Shown here piece by piece: positions 49,114 to 59,965 of a DNA stretch of 64,000 nt. The notes beneath the pieces were generated by a model that saw nothing but the letters and a program-made list of their open reading frames with translations, was not told where the DNA came from and did not search any database. The translations under genes were made by a program, and so were the position numbers. Location of the stretch: assembly GCF_014529535.1 (NCBI RefSeq), contig NW_023503372.1:934075-998074 (forward strand). Reading direction: 5' to 3'. The stretch is from Bradysia coprophila (taxonomy: Eukaryota; Arthropoda; Insecta; Diptera; Sciaridae). The stretch's first letter is position 1, and the number at the start of each line of letters is the position of its first letter.

Positions 49114-51653
49114 AGCAACAGCAGCAACAACAACACCAAAATAATTCAAATCCGCTGTCAGCTGGAATGAAGAACTTAACTGGCGAAGAGAATGTTGCAG
49201 TCATTCATCGAATGAGCGGCAAACGCCTAACCGGAAACAAGGCACCTCAACTAAAGCGACTCAATCAATGGCTCAACGAAAATCCGGCCTACGAAATCGA
49301 TCCAAAGTGGATCGAACTCATTCAGACGCCTCAGTCGCCATCGCCAAAACCATCACCATCCGAAAGTACATCGTCTAGTACCTCGTCCAAACAACCGCAT
49401 CGCAGTTCATCGTCCGGTGGACAATCGGCCAGCTCGAATCAACAAGGATCGTATTCCAGCCCGTCACAATCGTCGAAGAAGGGACGGCCTAATTTAATGG
49501 ATGCCAATGCACAAATGCAACAATTTGCTGGTCTGGCTGGGCTGAATCCTAGCTTGTTGGCCGGTTTACCAATGGGCGGTTTCGATCCGAAAAATCCATT
49601 GCTCATGCCATTCGGTGGAATGCCCGGTTTGGCCGGCATGGGTGGTGGCTTGGGTAATTTGAATAATATGAATCTGTTCGCCAATTTGGCTGGATTATCC
49701 GGTTTGGGTGGTATGGATGCACAAAGTCTAGCTGCAATGGTCGCTGCTGCTGGTGGAGCGAATCTAGGAAATTTGGGCAAGACGTCAAGCGGAAGCTCGT
49801 CAAAAGAACGTAAATCAGGAGGATCTTCGTCATCCACATCTTCCCAGCAACAACAGCAGCAGCAACAGCAGCAATCGTCTAGCCAACAACAATCTTCGAA
49901 AACTCCAACATCTTCGGCAAATACGTCGGGCTCGAATTCAAACTTCCCGTTCCTGTTTCCGAATCCAAGTTTGTTGTATACGCCTCTCGGTTTGGGTGCA
50001 CTGAATCCATACGGACATTCGCCTGGAATGTCCGTTTACGATCAATTGGCTCAACAGTACAGTTTACTGAACGGAGGAATGTCATCGACTGGTTCTACAT
50101 CGACCAGCAATTCGTCGACTACGACAAATGCACGTCAAAGCCAAGGCAAATCGTCTGGCTCGTCATCGCGAACCAGTGCAATGGGAGGCTCATCTACATC
50201 CCAATCGCCGAGAAGCCGAAATTCAGCGATGACATCGGCTTTGAGCAGAGGTGACACAGCACAATTACAAAGTTTATTGATGCCACAGGATCCACATTTG
50301 TTGGAATCGTTGAGCCGTGTGGCCGGACTGGACATTACGCAAGGTTCTCGTATGTCCAGCAGTAGCAGCAATAAATCTCACAGCTCATCGAAAGATATGT
50401 ATGACAAAGCGGAGAAAGAGCGACGAAAGTTGATGGAAAGCATTAATCGTGGCGGACTAAGTGGGCTACCACCTGATCTAGCTGCGATGCAAGCGTTTGC
50501 TCAAGGTAAATTACCTTCATCGTCGTCGAAGAGTTCAAAAGAACCGTCGATTCCATTACCCATGCCACCGGAATTCAGTCAAGCTCTGTTCGCCGAAATG
50601 GCTGCACAAGCTGCTGCAGTGGCTGCTGCAACAGCAAATTCATCGTCATCCAAATCGTCATCATCAGCAAAACTACGCGAACAAGAAATGAAAGAGGCTT
50701 TCGAACAGTTGAGTAAATCTCAAGTCGAACTATTCGCTCGCAATTTGGGTATGGGATCTGGAATATCACTGATTCCCACTTCATCATCGTCAGATCGACA
50801 CACGTCATCGAATGACGAACACAAATCGAGAAGATCGCGACAATCCGATCATATATCAATATCAACACCAAGCAAGGACGATGTCACTGCTCATATGATC
50901 TCGGATGACAAACCGTCACCGTCACGCCGAAGTGAAACAACAATGGAAAAGGTAACGCTAACACCAGTGGCTGCGGCTAGCATTGCCTCACTTCCACCAC
51001 AAACAACCATTACGATTGCACCGACAACATTGCCTGCGTCAACGTCACACGTTCCATCGTCGCTATTGAGCACGATGAGCAGCAGTAGCAATGTACCAGA
51101 GAATTTAAGCAGTTCACTGAAACAAAAATCGCCGACACCACGTCCGATGCCACCACCGTCACCACAACAGCAACTGTCGAGTCCAACAACTCGAGCATCA
51201 CCACTGCCACCGCTACCTCCACCGCAATCCATTCCACAATCACATCACGAAATGGATCTGGAAGACCTAATAGCACCATCCAAGGTGTCCAAAGGCAGTT
51301 ATGGCGGTGCAAATGCGGGCGACGAACTGGAAAACAGCAGCGTCAGCGATCAAGACCACGAAATGGACAAACAAAATATGGATGCAAGCAGCAACAGCAG
51401 CAATCCAGACGATTCCGATAAGAAGGCGACAAGCGGTCGTCGGACGACACGGGGCAAGCGTCCACGATCGGGCGACGATTTCGATGTGATCGGCATACCG
51501 GAACGGAAACGTGAACTCCGATCGAGTGCGGGCCGTTTGGCTGCTGCAGCTGCGGCTCGGCATGCTGCCGAAGCGAAACTGGCCGCATCATCACAGGAAA
51601 CGTTGAATTTGTCGACTAGTTCGAATGATGATAATGACCGGAATGAATCGTAA
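29444..51653 (+). CDS. kis: Kismet: CHD6-9-class chromatin-remodelling ATPase
   Basis: Nineteen coding exons: 29444-29487, 29556-31296, 31430-37286, 37349-37520, 37596-37683, 37900-38053, 38143-38308, 38400-38489, 42942-43136, 43701-43831, 43907-44079, 44438-44839, 45372-46890, 46964-47395, 47749-47974, 48035-48194, 48271-48505, 48579-48843, 48914-51653. Every junction keeps phase; the total is 4,929 aa. The start MDGNAQNMF has an in-frame TAA immediately before it. Domain order: Gln-rich N terminus; tandem chromodomains (about 1770-1890); SNF2 helicase with DEMGLGKT (about 1948), [19 protein letters not shown] and a C-terminal lobe with ARCHRIGQQ (about 2360); SANT/SLIDE-like segment; acidic region; BRK domain (about 4105-4150). 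Kismet is a nuclear Trithorax-group protein that promotes transcription elongation in Drosophila. All introns are GT-AG except the second, which is GC-AG. One intron is 4.45 kb. Confidence 0.95.
29556..31296 (+). other. kis: kismet exon: Gln/Pro/Ser-rich N-terminal region
   Basis: About 580 codons dominated by Gln, His, Pro and Ser, with [19 protein letters not shown] repeats and no folded domain. Low-complexity N termini of this type are typical of long Kismet isoforms and CHD7/8. The exon ends MPQ before a GC donor (CAG|GCAAGT). Extending the frame through this donor gives only 58 further codons, without conservation, before a stop. Confidence 0.85.
31297..31429 (+). other. kis: GC-AG intron of kismet
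   Basis: The 133-bp intron has donor CAG|GCAAGT and acceptor TTTTCGTTTTACAG. Only this donor keeps phase 0 into [15 protein letters not shown]. The nearby GT (GCAA|GTAGC) would shift the frame and stop within a dozen codons. The flanking donor positions match U1 well apart from +2C, as in known GC-AG introns. Confidence 0.8.
31430..37286 (+). other. kis: kismet exon: chromodomains and SNF2 ATPase
   Basis: A single 5.9-kb exon. The first 3.5 kb encodes Gln-rich, Pro/Glu-rich, basic ([15 protein letters not shown]-hook-like [15 protein letters not shown] and KKRGRKPN) and long acidic KEKE stretches. Chromodomain 1 is near 34950-35090 ([19 protein letters not shown]) and chromodomain 2 near 35140-35300 ([18 protein letters not shown]). 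The helicase spans about 35400-36850. Its ATP-binding DEMGLGKT is at about 35485, the DEAH box at about 35822, SGTPLQNN at about 35908, and the C-terminal lobe runs from VLIFSQMVR (36430) to CHRIGQQ (36723). All catalytic motifs are intact. [15 protein letters not shown] linker sequence (here [21 protein letters not shown]) leads to the SANT/SLIDE segment. Confidence 0.92.
37349..43136 (+). other. kis: kismet exons: SANT/SLIDE-like DNA-binding segment
   Basis: Six exons (37349-37520, 37596-37683, 37900-38053, 38143-38308, 38400-38489, 42942-43136) encode the segment that follows the CHD ATPase. Recognisable blocks are [68 protein letters not shown] and [18 protein letters not shown] with DPALCFV. 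The last exon is separated by the gene's only long intron. Confidence 0.85.
38490..42941 (+). other. kis: 4.45-kb internal kismet intron
   Basis: The phase-2 intron between [16 protein letters not shown] and SELPICPPP. It is by far the longest within the coding part and AT-rich, with no conserved exon recognised in either strand. It includes a small repeat with two GCCCTTCGGG words (about 40932-41030). Its position, just after the ATPase, is where an internal promoter for a short, helicase-less isoform could sit; I saw no decisive core-promoter signal. Confidence 0.6.
44438..44839 (+). other. kis: kismet exon with polyglutamine tract
   Basis: The exon encodes [11 protein letters not shown], then about 16 consecutive Gln (mixed CAA/CAG) and further Gln/Ser/His runs, ending in [32 protein letters not shown]. 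The latter is likely an ordered, conserved segment. The mixed codons make slippage less likely than a pure CAG run would. Confidence 0.75.
45039..45118. repeat. kis: Short inverted repeat in a kismet intron
   Basis: GTACCACTAG at 45039-45048 and CTAGTGGTAC at 45109-45118 are perfect 10-bp inverted repeats, 60 bp apart, inside the 532-bp intron before exon 45372-46890. They could form a hairpin or be a micro-MITE scar. No target duplication is evident. Confidence 0.4.
45372..46890 (+). other. kis: kismet exon: CHD6-9 conserved module plus KEKE-type acidic tract
   Basis: The first half is conserved: [20 protein letters not shown] (SANT-like), [15 protein letters not shown], and [22 protein letters not shown] with the NDPEFSF motif shared by CHD6-9. 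The second half (about 46060-46760) is an unbroken Glu/Lys/Asp/Thr/Val-rich tract with no predicted fold. Near its end the sequence returns to ordered text ([20 protein letters not shown]). Confidence 0.85.
48914..51653 (+). other. kis: kismet last exon: polyQ, BRK domain, C-terminal tail
   Basis: Encodes [14 protein letters not shown], a Ser run, then 29 consecutive Gln (49047-49133, interspersed CAA/CAG). The BRK domain follows at about 49190-49325 ([18 protein letters not shown], then [18 protein letters not shown]). The BRK domain is a short fold shared by Brahma and Kismet. A long Ser/Gly/Gln-rich low-complexity region follows. The tail carries basic [17 protein letters not shown] and a final [12 protein letters not shown] with an Ala run. 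The stop is TAA at 51651-51653. Confidence 0.9.
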
Positions 51654-54600
51654 AGTGGGTGCGAGATTCGTTCAGCAAATTTCGGAATATTAAACAAAAT
51701 GGGGAGTGTTTGGTGATTCTGGAAGTGATTTTGTGATTTTGTGTTTTACATTGTTATTTGGAATTGGGGATGCATAATCAGTGTGTTCACCGAGTGCGTT
51801 ATCGGTTTATTTTTGGGGAGTAAACCGGAACGTGAGTGTGAGCAAATGAATTGCATTTTCCAAATGTGTAGACGTTTTAAAATGTGGAACAAAAAAAATA
51901 TATTTGTGTATCGGTCGTGTCTCATTCAACTGTATAAAAAAAGAAACAAAACAAAAACCACTTGTAAGATATAGTAGGGAAGAGAAGTGTGAGGGGAGAT
52001 GAATTTTTTTTTTTATTTATTTAAACAAATTGCAAATTATGCTTATTACTTGGTAAGGAAAATATTCAACTTGTGGTATTAAAAATCAAAAGAAAAAGAA
52101 AATTTGAGAAGAGGAAAAAAGTTAAATTAAAAACTTAAGTGCACAGCGTGTAAAAAATTAAATTAAAATAAAATTGGTGAAAACTAAACAGACACAGATG
52201 GCAGTGAATTCAGTACGGACGATTATATTATTGGAAAAAAAATGAATCGCCAGGACGATTAAGTTTATTATTATTTTTTCTTTATTTTTTAGTTTTATAA
52301 CATAATTTTCTTGCGTTTTTTTTCTAAATAAATTTCTTATTTATGTACACCCATTCTCAGAATAAGTAAGACGAGTAAATTTGATAGACAAAAAACATTA
52401 AAAAAAAATAAATTAAAAGAAAAGAGAAAAAGTTACGCTGTTTATTTTAGGGAAAAAAGGAAGAAAAAAATGAGAAAAATAAAATAATTTTTAAACTGTA
52501 AATGCGACTGACTTAGTGACTTTCTTTTTTAACTTAAATGATGAAGAAAAAAAAACTAAAAAAAATTCAACTTAACTGAAATTATTGTTTGTAATTTGTA
52601 TAAATGAACAATTGTGTTGTCTTTAAAAGAATAATAATAAAAAAATGGAGAAAAAGCAAAAAAAAAAAATATTCAAATTCATGAAAAACAATAAATAAAC
52701 AAAAAAAGTCAATGTTTTTTAGCGTAACATTGTGAGGAATTATTCAAAACAAAAAAATAAGAAATGGAATGGACTAAAAAGAAGAACAGTGTTATCGTGA
52801 CAAATTGAAAATAAATAAAATTTATAAAAAAAGAAGCGAAAAAGGAAAAAGAAGAGAAATGGAAATTATAAATTGATAGATAGATGTAGTTCTTAGTGTG
52901 TAATGCAAAACATACCTTTCTCCACAACCGAAAAGAAAACATTCAGTAAAACACAAGCAAGAGAGTAGAGATGAGAGATAGAGATAAGAGGGTAGAAGTG
53001 ATAGGCTAACCATTTGGTAAAATTTTCCTCACAATTGATTTTTGTTGCTCAATTTGTTTGAGTTGCTAAAGTTATTTTCTGTTTTGTTCTCAACGTCCTG
53101 AAAACACATAAAGCGAAGCGAGTAGGAAAGTCCACATTTTTCCCCGCGTGCAAAATCCTCATAGACATTTCCAGTTAAAAAAACAGTATTGGACAAATTT
53201 CCACCAGCGCAATGTGAAAGGAATTTTTTTTAAATATGACACAGCCGTCGAACTATAATTTTCAGCGATTTCGATTCCAAATTTTACGTATCGGCAGAAT
53301 GAAATTGGATTTTCCGAGGGGCGGATATTCTCCAAGAAATTTTAATTATTTCCTTAGGATTTACTGAGGATTTTCGGATGACTTTCCATGATTTTCTTTA
53401 CGTTTTTGCTGGATTTTTAAAGATTTTCATAAATTTTGAGGATTTTCCAGTTTTCAAAAAAATTTCAAATGATTTTCCAACGATTTTTACCGATTGATTT
53501 TTGTTTTTCCGCCCAACGGGATTCTCTGTCGGAAGAAAATCAATCAATTTTATCAATGCGCTACCTTTCGCTTGGCATACATGACCAAACATTTCAACAA
53601 AAATGAAGAGAACGCAGCAACATACTCACCTTTACTCATTAGAGACTTCTTTGATTCACGAAAAAGTCTTGTAAATATCAGACATTCGATTCGATGGATT
53701 TACATCCCAATCGACCAATTTCCAATCAAATAAATACTTTTCGAATTCGTTTCCTTTCGTCTTTAATTCTTCAATTTCAGCAAAAATTGATTCCGAATAA
53801 TGTTTTTTAAATCAGAAATTTATCTGTGGGGTTCAATAGAAAATATTTGATGAAAATTGAGGGAGACATCTCTCATCTCTCTCACGAATGAATTTGTATA
53901 AATTCATAAAATTAGTGAAACAACATCCTTAATATCCAGCGCAGATTGAAAATGAAAGTTACAAATTGAAATAAAATTCAGAATTAAAATTTTTTTACAG
54001 CAACAACACACCCAATAATTTGAAACTGAAAAACAAACGAGAAAAACATTCTTGAATTAACGAGGAAAAAGTAAAATGATGATAAAAAATGAGAGAAAAA
54101 TTGAATTGGAATTTAAGCCCGATTTCTATTAGAGCTAATGTATTTACGAAAAATAAAAAAAAATTAAAAAAACAAAAAAGAAGAAGAAACAAAAGAAACA
54201 AAAAATCTTTTTAATTAATTATATCTACGACACGATATCTAAGTTCTAATATAATTATTTTATATAATAAACAAAACAAAAAAATGGAAAGAAAGAGAAG
54301 GATAGAGAGAGAGAAAACATAACAACATCAAGAAGGAGAAGAAAAACCGAAAAATTGAATTTAAATAAAAAATGGAGAAGGAAAAAATTGGTAAAAATCA
54401 TAAATTTTACCGATTAAAGCAAAAATCTTTGTAAAATATTTTGTTTTTGTTCTTTTCATTTTGATAAACAAATATTGGTTTGATGAGTAAAATGTTCTTC
54501 TTCTTCCTCTCAAAATAAATAAACAAAACAAACAACACTGATGAATAATCTCAAATTTTTTGTTCATTTTCATTTGTGCTTGAATTAAAAAAAAAACGTT

Positions 54601-54660
54601 GGTGGAAAAAGAGAAACTGAAAAAAAATTATGAAAAATAAATTAAAAAAATTAAAAAAAT
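51654..54660 (+). other. kis: kismet 3' UTR and following AT-rich tract
   Basis: No gene. AATAAA signals lie at 52167-52172, 52327-52332 and 52690-52695, giving possible ends about 0.5, 0.7 and 1.05 kb after the stop. The same strongly A-rich plus-strand composition resumes at 53.9-54.66 kb after a repeat-like insert (53.05-53.8 kb). A longer 3' UTR of about 3 kb is therefore possible. The exact cleavage site cannot be read from sequence. Confidence 0.45.
53290..53520. repeat. Degenerate word-repeat locus (GGATTTTC-type)
   Basis: A run of decayed GATTTTCC/GGATTTT words: CTTAGGATTTACTGAGGATTTTCGG, CATGATTTTC, TGGATTTTTAAAGATTTTC, GAGGATTTTCC, AATGATTTTCC. It resembles the other self-similar loci but uses a different word. 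No coding capacity. Confidence 0.45.
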
Positions 54661-56161
54661 GAATCAAAAATGTCGTTTTTCTTTGTTCAAAACTGATTAT
54701 TAACAATTACCCCTCGACGATGGATCCATTTTAAAGTAACCGAAAAATATGTTAAAGATAAGCAAATGTCCCCTCATAAAATGTTCGGCGTGACGCAAGT
54801 TTAGTTACATGAAAACATTTCAAAACAATTTTTTGTCGTATACGGAGAGCGACTCTTTTCAAAAACAAAATACCGAAATCGGACAAATTTTCCAGGCGAC
54901 TTTTTTATATTCGCGTCGAAAGCCATTGGTCCCTCGAAATCACAACCACTGAAGAAACTTGTTGATGGTGTGGCTAGTGGGACGCGATCAAGAACCAACA
55001 GCATTCAGATTCACAGATTCACTTCTCTTATGGATATTTCTCCATGTACACTAAGGGACATGGTCATGTGGATTAGAAAGGCAATTGTTTGTACTTTGTG
55101 GGAGGATTTCTGAGATATGAGGAGCTGAAAAAATTGATAAACATTTTACTATTTCGATGAACTTTTAACGTTTCCTCTACATCCGAAACGCAACGAAAAC
55201 ATCGAAACTAATTTACCTGGTCTCAGCTTTGTAATAACACCAAACATGCAAGATCGTAATGCATCGAATTATCAATCTTTTGTCGGACGTGGTCCGACTT
55301 TCATACAAAATATTTTTATTTTTTTTAAATATAGTTTGTTCTGGAGGTGTAACGGGCGGAAAGCGCTAAAGATCCGCCAGCCTTTTTGCTAAACTTTTTC
55401 ATTTTACATTTTTTTTGTAATTTTCAAAACTCTGGCCTGGCGGAACGTTTGCAGTTTTCCGCCCATACAAAACAAATATTTTGGAAATGGTTAACGTCCA
55501 TACAAGTTCAAAGAGCTATCACAAGTCAAAATTGGTGGTCATTTGGCCGAGATATAATTATTTCAAGTAAATCACATATCAATTGGTCGAACGCGTTCAT
55601 TTAAATGACAGATCCTTCGCTACTTTGTGATCTGTTAGTTCCAGTCAAAACTTTTGGACGCTTCTTCAGAATTTTCTAATATTCTAGAAAGTGGGATTGT
55701 TTCCACCCGGTTAAATGTTTGGGCCTAGACGCAGAATGATATAGATTTCTATGACTTTCAACTGTAGATGATGTTGTATGCTCATCACTAGGTTCTTATA
55801 GAACAGCCTAAGACAATCAACCGAAGACATATGGTAGCAAAGTTTGAAATTTGAACGGGTCATTGGATTTTTACAATATCACTTTTTTTAGTACATAAAA
55901 CATCATCTTTTACGTTGATAGAGGCGCCACTGGAAAATTTTGCTGCTTTCATTACCAACTCGGTTGTGTGGTGTCATGCTCGTCAATGGACGTCAACACA
56001 AGGTATGGTCGAATGTCAAACTTTGTATGGAGTGAAGGACATAGCGATTTCATATAAACATCTCATGATAGGTGAGTTTGTTTACATGAAATCGTCATGT
56101 TCTCCGGTTTATACTTTCATTGATGCTCGTGGCCTATTTTCGTGAAATCGATTCTTGAACA
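54661..56161. other. Intergenic spacer kismet / CIB
   Basis: About 1.5 kb with only short, unremarkable open frames. No protein similarity, RNA gene or repeat recognised. Confidence 0.4.
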
Positions 56162-56395
56162 TACAGTCAAAGGCAGTCAATTTTCAGCATAAATTAGCTT
56201 CAGCTGTTTTTCAGCTGATCCATACAAACAATCACAACCGTTTACACGTCTTTATACGGTTTTACCACTATCATGCGCGTGCGTGTAGCAGCTTCAACCG
56301 TATGAACAAGGAAAAACAGTTTTGATTGTATGTGTGGATCAGCTGAAAAACAGCTGAAGCAAATTTATGCTGAAAATTGACTGCCTTTGACTGTA
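56162..56395. mobile_element. Mariner-type MITE with TA target duplication (230 bp)
   Basis: The element 56164-56393 is flanked by TA on both sides (56162-56163 and 56394-56395). Its terminal inverted repeats are about 75 bp and nearly perfect. The left begins CAGTCAAAGGCAGTCAATTT and the right ends AAATTGACTGCCTTTGACTG, and both contain TTCAGCTGTTTTTCAGCTGATCCA. The centre has no coding capacity. TA duplication and CAGT ends fit Tc1/mariner non-autonomous elements. Confidence 0.85.
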
Positions 56396-57279
56396 CTTAA
56401 AATTCATGAAAATTTTCGAATTAACAATATCGGGAATTTTCAAGAATCTTGAAATCCCTGAAATTTTGTCGGAAATTCTAAAAAACTATAATCTGGAAAA
56501 AAGATTCCTAAAAACCACATTAATACAAACAACAGACACCTCCACAGCCTCCACAGGAATTGACTTCTTAGCTCAAATATGCCACCATAACGACAGTTTG
56601 TCGAATTTATAAAAACTACACTGACTCATTCCCACTTACATTCATCTATCAAATATTTCAAAAACAAAGTACTCCTAACGCAAGTTCTAGCTACGGAACT
56701 TCTATTATCCAGCATTATTTTCAACAAATACACGAGACCGACGTTGGCCAATCAGGCGATCTACTAAATACAAAATCGAATTCCCATTTTCGAAAATACG
56801 TTTTTAGAGATTTCTCTCTTAAATTTATGAGCCCACATCCTTATTATCATCAAATCCATCTAAAAAAGAAAATTCAAAAGAATTGCGCCAATTTTCATAT
56901 TCGAATTTCGAGCTACACCACCATCAATGATTCATTCAACCCAACATCAATACCCAACCCTGAATGGCTTAATATAAAGGTAGTTGACAATCGATCAATC
57001 AGTGTGGCTCTATTATTGTTAATCCTCCTAAAAGTGTGTGTGCTATCATTTTCGCATAATACAAATTTTGTTGATAAATAATGTAAACAGCAATAGTGAA
57101 TTATTGATGAGGATTAGCGTATCGCCATTCCAACTAATATAGTGGCAAAAGTGGTGATCTGAATCTCAATATTGTTCATTTATCACCGACTCAATTCGAT
57201 TTGCTGTGTGAAAAATAAAACTTTGATTTTAATTGATTTCTCGTGATTTGAAAGTGGAAATAAAAAGTGCACTCCGAAC
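56396..57279. other. Upstream region of CIB gene
   Basis: About 880 bp ending at the CIB start. The first 100 bp is another decayed word-repeat (GAAAATTTTCG, GGGAATTTTCAAGAATCTTGAAATCCCTGAAATTTTG). The rest should contain the CIB promoter and leader, but no TATA box stands out. Confidence 0.45.
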
Positions 57280-59006
57280 ATGGGGCAGGCGAAAAGTCAA
57301 TTTTCCGAAGACGAGCTGCAAGACTATGAGGATCTGACATTCTTTTCGAAAAAAGAAATTTTGTTGTAAGTTTGTGTGATGTTAATATCTCAGTACATCG
57401 TCAATTAGTAATTTCGTCTCGGATGAAGACAAAGAGGATTGTAGCGCATCAACCTTTTATAAAGGGCAAGCGTATTGTCATGGCTTCTACACAAGCAATT
57501 ATTCGACTTCTTCTATTTACTGTCGTTTCATGGCCATATAAACTAATCAGATTTTCGATCATTTTGATTTTCAACCGCTCCATTCGGTACACTAGGAGTC
57601 AGGTGTGAGCGATGGAGAACTGATTGGGGTCGTAATTGATAGAAGCTAGGGTTGCATTTCTAATAGTAATGGTACAAAAAATTTGTAAGGGAACCTGGTG
57701 GAGATTCGTCCAAGTTTTAAAATGACTATTATTGGAAGGTCCCTGCTGATTTGTGGTACATTTGGTAATTAGTCACACTGATAAAAAGGTATGGCTGCTA
57801 CCAATCAGTCCCGGACTGGCCATATGGTGAATTCGGGGAATTCCCGATGGGCCTTTTGGATTTTTGTTTGAGAATTTTTAATTTGTGGGCCTTTTTAAAT
57901 TGAGTTGCAAAGAGCCCCCGATGGGCTTTTTCGAGCCAGTCCGGTACTGCTACCAATAATTTTAAAGCATCTCCAACGGTTTATCATCTTTGAACGTTTT
58001 GTATGAAAATTTTCGGACATACCCCTATATCAATATAAGTAATTACCAAATGTACCACCCATTCAGGGAAACGACCTTCCAAAAGTCGTCTTGGGCGAGT
58101 CTACACAAGCTTCGCTTAGACCCGCAGCAATAATTTTTTGTACGAATATTATTAGTATTACGATTCAAATCAGTTCTAACTGACGCCATAGCCTATGTAC
58201 ATATACATAGAAGACCCTGACTCTCAGTGCACCAAATGGTGTGGTTGAAAATCAAAATGTTTTACAGAATATATGCCTGAATGTTCCAATTTAAAATTTT
58301 CAATTGAAATTTTCCAGTGCCCATCAAAAGTTCAAGAAACTGGCACCGGAAAAGGTTGGTCACAACAAGAACGCCAAACTGTCGATGCACAAAATTTTAG
58401 AATATCCGGAATTGCGTGTCAATCCTTTCGGTGATCGAATCTGCAAAGTGTTCAGCTCTAGCAACGATGGTGACTGCACATTTGAGGACTTTTTGGATAT
58501 GATGTCGGTGTTTAGCGAAGCGGCACCAAAATCCGTGAAGGCTGAGCACGCGTTTCGTATTTTTGGTAAATTTTCTTTGTTTTTCATTTTCTATCAGTCA
58601 GACGACTAATCGAATTCCGATCCGGCACAGATTTTGACGGTGATGATATGCTTGGATTGTCTGATTTGAAGCAAGTCATCGAACGTTTGATTGGAGACCA
58701 GAATCGATTGCCGGAAAGTGATATGAAGTTTTTGATACAAGTAAGTATGTGATGCGATAACAGGGCTTTCCATCAATTTGCATCATTCGAGATGGTCAAT
58801 CAATTTTTGAAAAAATTTCTTCGTAGAATATATTAAGCGAAGCTGACCTAGACGATGATGGGGCTTTATCATTCCCAGAATTTGAGCACATCATTGACAA
58901 GTCTTCCGATTTTACGAAGTAAGATTTCTGAATTCATTAAAAGTCCGTTTTTGTGCTTTAACTGAAATAAACTATTTTTTCCAGCTCACTTCGAATAAGA
59001 CTGTGA
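57280..59006 (+). CDS. Calcium and integrin-binding protein (CIB/CIB2 family)
   Basis: Five exons: 57280-57365, 58318-58565, 58631-58740, 58827-58918 and 58985-59006, in phase, 185 aa (CIB2 is 187 aa). The N terminus is MGQAKSQF, with Gly2 for N-myristoylation, then ELQDYEDLTFFSKKEIL. LPELRVNPFGDR-like text (here EYPELRVNPFGDRICKVFS) and FEDFLDMMSVFSEAAP follow. EF-hand 3 loop is DFDGDDMLGLSD (residues 112-123, Asp at position 12 as in CIB proteins) and EF-hand 4 loop is DLDDDGALSFPE (155-166). The first two hands are degenerate. The C terminus ends SLRIRL. CIB proteins are membrane-associated Ca2+/Mg2+ sensors that bind integrin tails and, for CIB2, mechanotransduction components; the insect ortholog acts in photoreceptor and sensory cells. 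A hAT-type MITE lies in intron 1. Confidence 0.93.
57798..57957. mobile_element. hAT-type MITE with perfect 8-bp target duplication
   Basis: The element 57806-57949 (144 bp) has 15-bp terminal inverted repeats CAGTCCCGGACTGGC / GCCAGTCCGGTACTG (one mismatch). It is flanked by identical 8-bp copies CTACCAAT (57798-57805 and 57950-57957). An 8-bp duplication and CAGT...CCGGACTGG ends are hAT hallmarks. No coding capacity. It is inserted in CIB intron 1. Confidence 0.92.
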
Positions 59007-59244
59007 AGTCTGTTCTTGCCAATTTACTCAACCGATATTGTCGACTAAGTGTATGCATCTCTATTAGTAGCTTAAGTACAACAACAACTTTAGTGTAGTT
59101 TATAATTTAACCAATCGAATAAGGAATCTCAGAAGGAAAACGAGTTTCCACAATAGGAGCCAACCGGATTCACTCCAATTTTCGGATTAATTTATTGAAG
59201 TCAAGATGATGATGTGATTTGTGTTGATCATAAAATGATTTTCC

Positions 59245-59250
59245 ATTAAA
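59245..59250 (+). terminator. Putative CIB polyadenylation signal (ATTAAA)
   Basis: ATTAAA lies 239 bp after the CIB stop codon and is followed by a T-rich stretch and a CA about 20 bp on. It is the best of the nearby hexamers, but unproven. Confidence 0.4.
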
Positions 59251-59517
59251 GATTTTTGCAAATTTACACGGAGTTTTTCCAATGGAACGAACGAGAATTA
59301 TTTAAGGTGAGTTCGAAACTCGGTGACATTGGTTGATTCATTTTTGTCTGCTGTGAAAGGTTTCACATATCATCGAAGTTATCAGGAATGTCCATGTCCA
59401 CCCATATTCGCTAAGTCTAAAAAAAATCGTTTTATCCAGATGAATCAGTCATGTTGTAAATGAAACCTTAAGTGAAACTTGGACATAAGAGAAGTAGTTT
59501 CTCCGACCTTTCCTTTT

Positions 59518-59673
59518 TACAGTCGACGTCAGTAAAATACGCGCGTGTTTGCGTACAACTATTTCTGACGTATAAAAGACGTTCAAGTACTTTCGATTGT
59601 ATATGAGTGGACCAGTTGAAAAACATCACATCTGATGTAAATTCATGTCTGAATTTCATTGACTTCGACTATA
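59518..59673. mobile_element. Decayed mariner-type MITE (CAGTCGACGTCA ends)
   Basis: The left end TA-CAGTCGACGTCAGTA and right end TTGACTTCGACTATA are inverted repeats with TA flanks. The inner ATGAGTGGACCAGTTGAAAAA matches the TCCACTCAT / CAGCTGTTTTTCAGCTG words of the elements at 56164 and 62921. A degraded member of the same group. Confidence 0.5.
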
Positions 59674-59763
59674 ATATTATCGAAAATGAGAGCTAAGCAT
59701 TTAACGACTTTCCAATCTTTCATTGATGACAAGCATACCACAATTCTGGAATTATGTATCTGC

Positions 59764-59965
59764 TGGTAAAAAACCACGTTCGACCCGAACCACATCTCTT
59801 CAGTGCTATGCCCGAACCTAACCCAACGAAACCCGATTAAATTTTACCGGGTTATCGGGTTTCAAAAAATTAATTTGGGTCGGGTTTCAGAATCGGGTTT
59901 TGGGTTATCAAGCTTCAAAATTTATTTCGGTTCGAGCCGGGTTTCAAAACCCGCTCATCTCTACT
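59764..59965. repeat. Degenerate word-repeat locus (CGGGTTTC-type)
   Basis: Many variants of CGGGTTTC/GAAACCCG in both orientations: CGACCCGAACC, CGAACCTAACCC, CGAAACCCGATT, CCGGGTTATCGGGTTTC, GGGTCGGGTTTCAGAATCGGG, GAGCCGGGTTTCAAAACCCGC. No coding capacity. It is unusually GC-rich for its surroundings. Confidence 0.55.
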
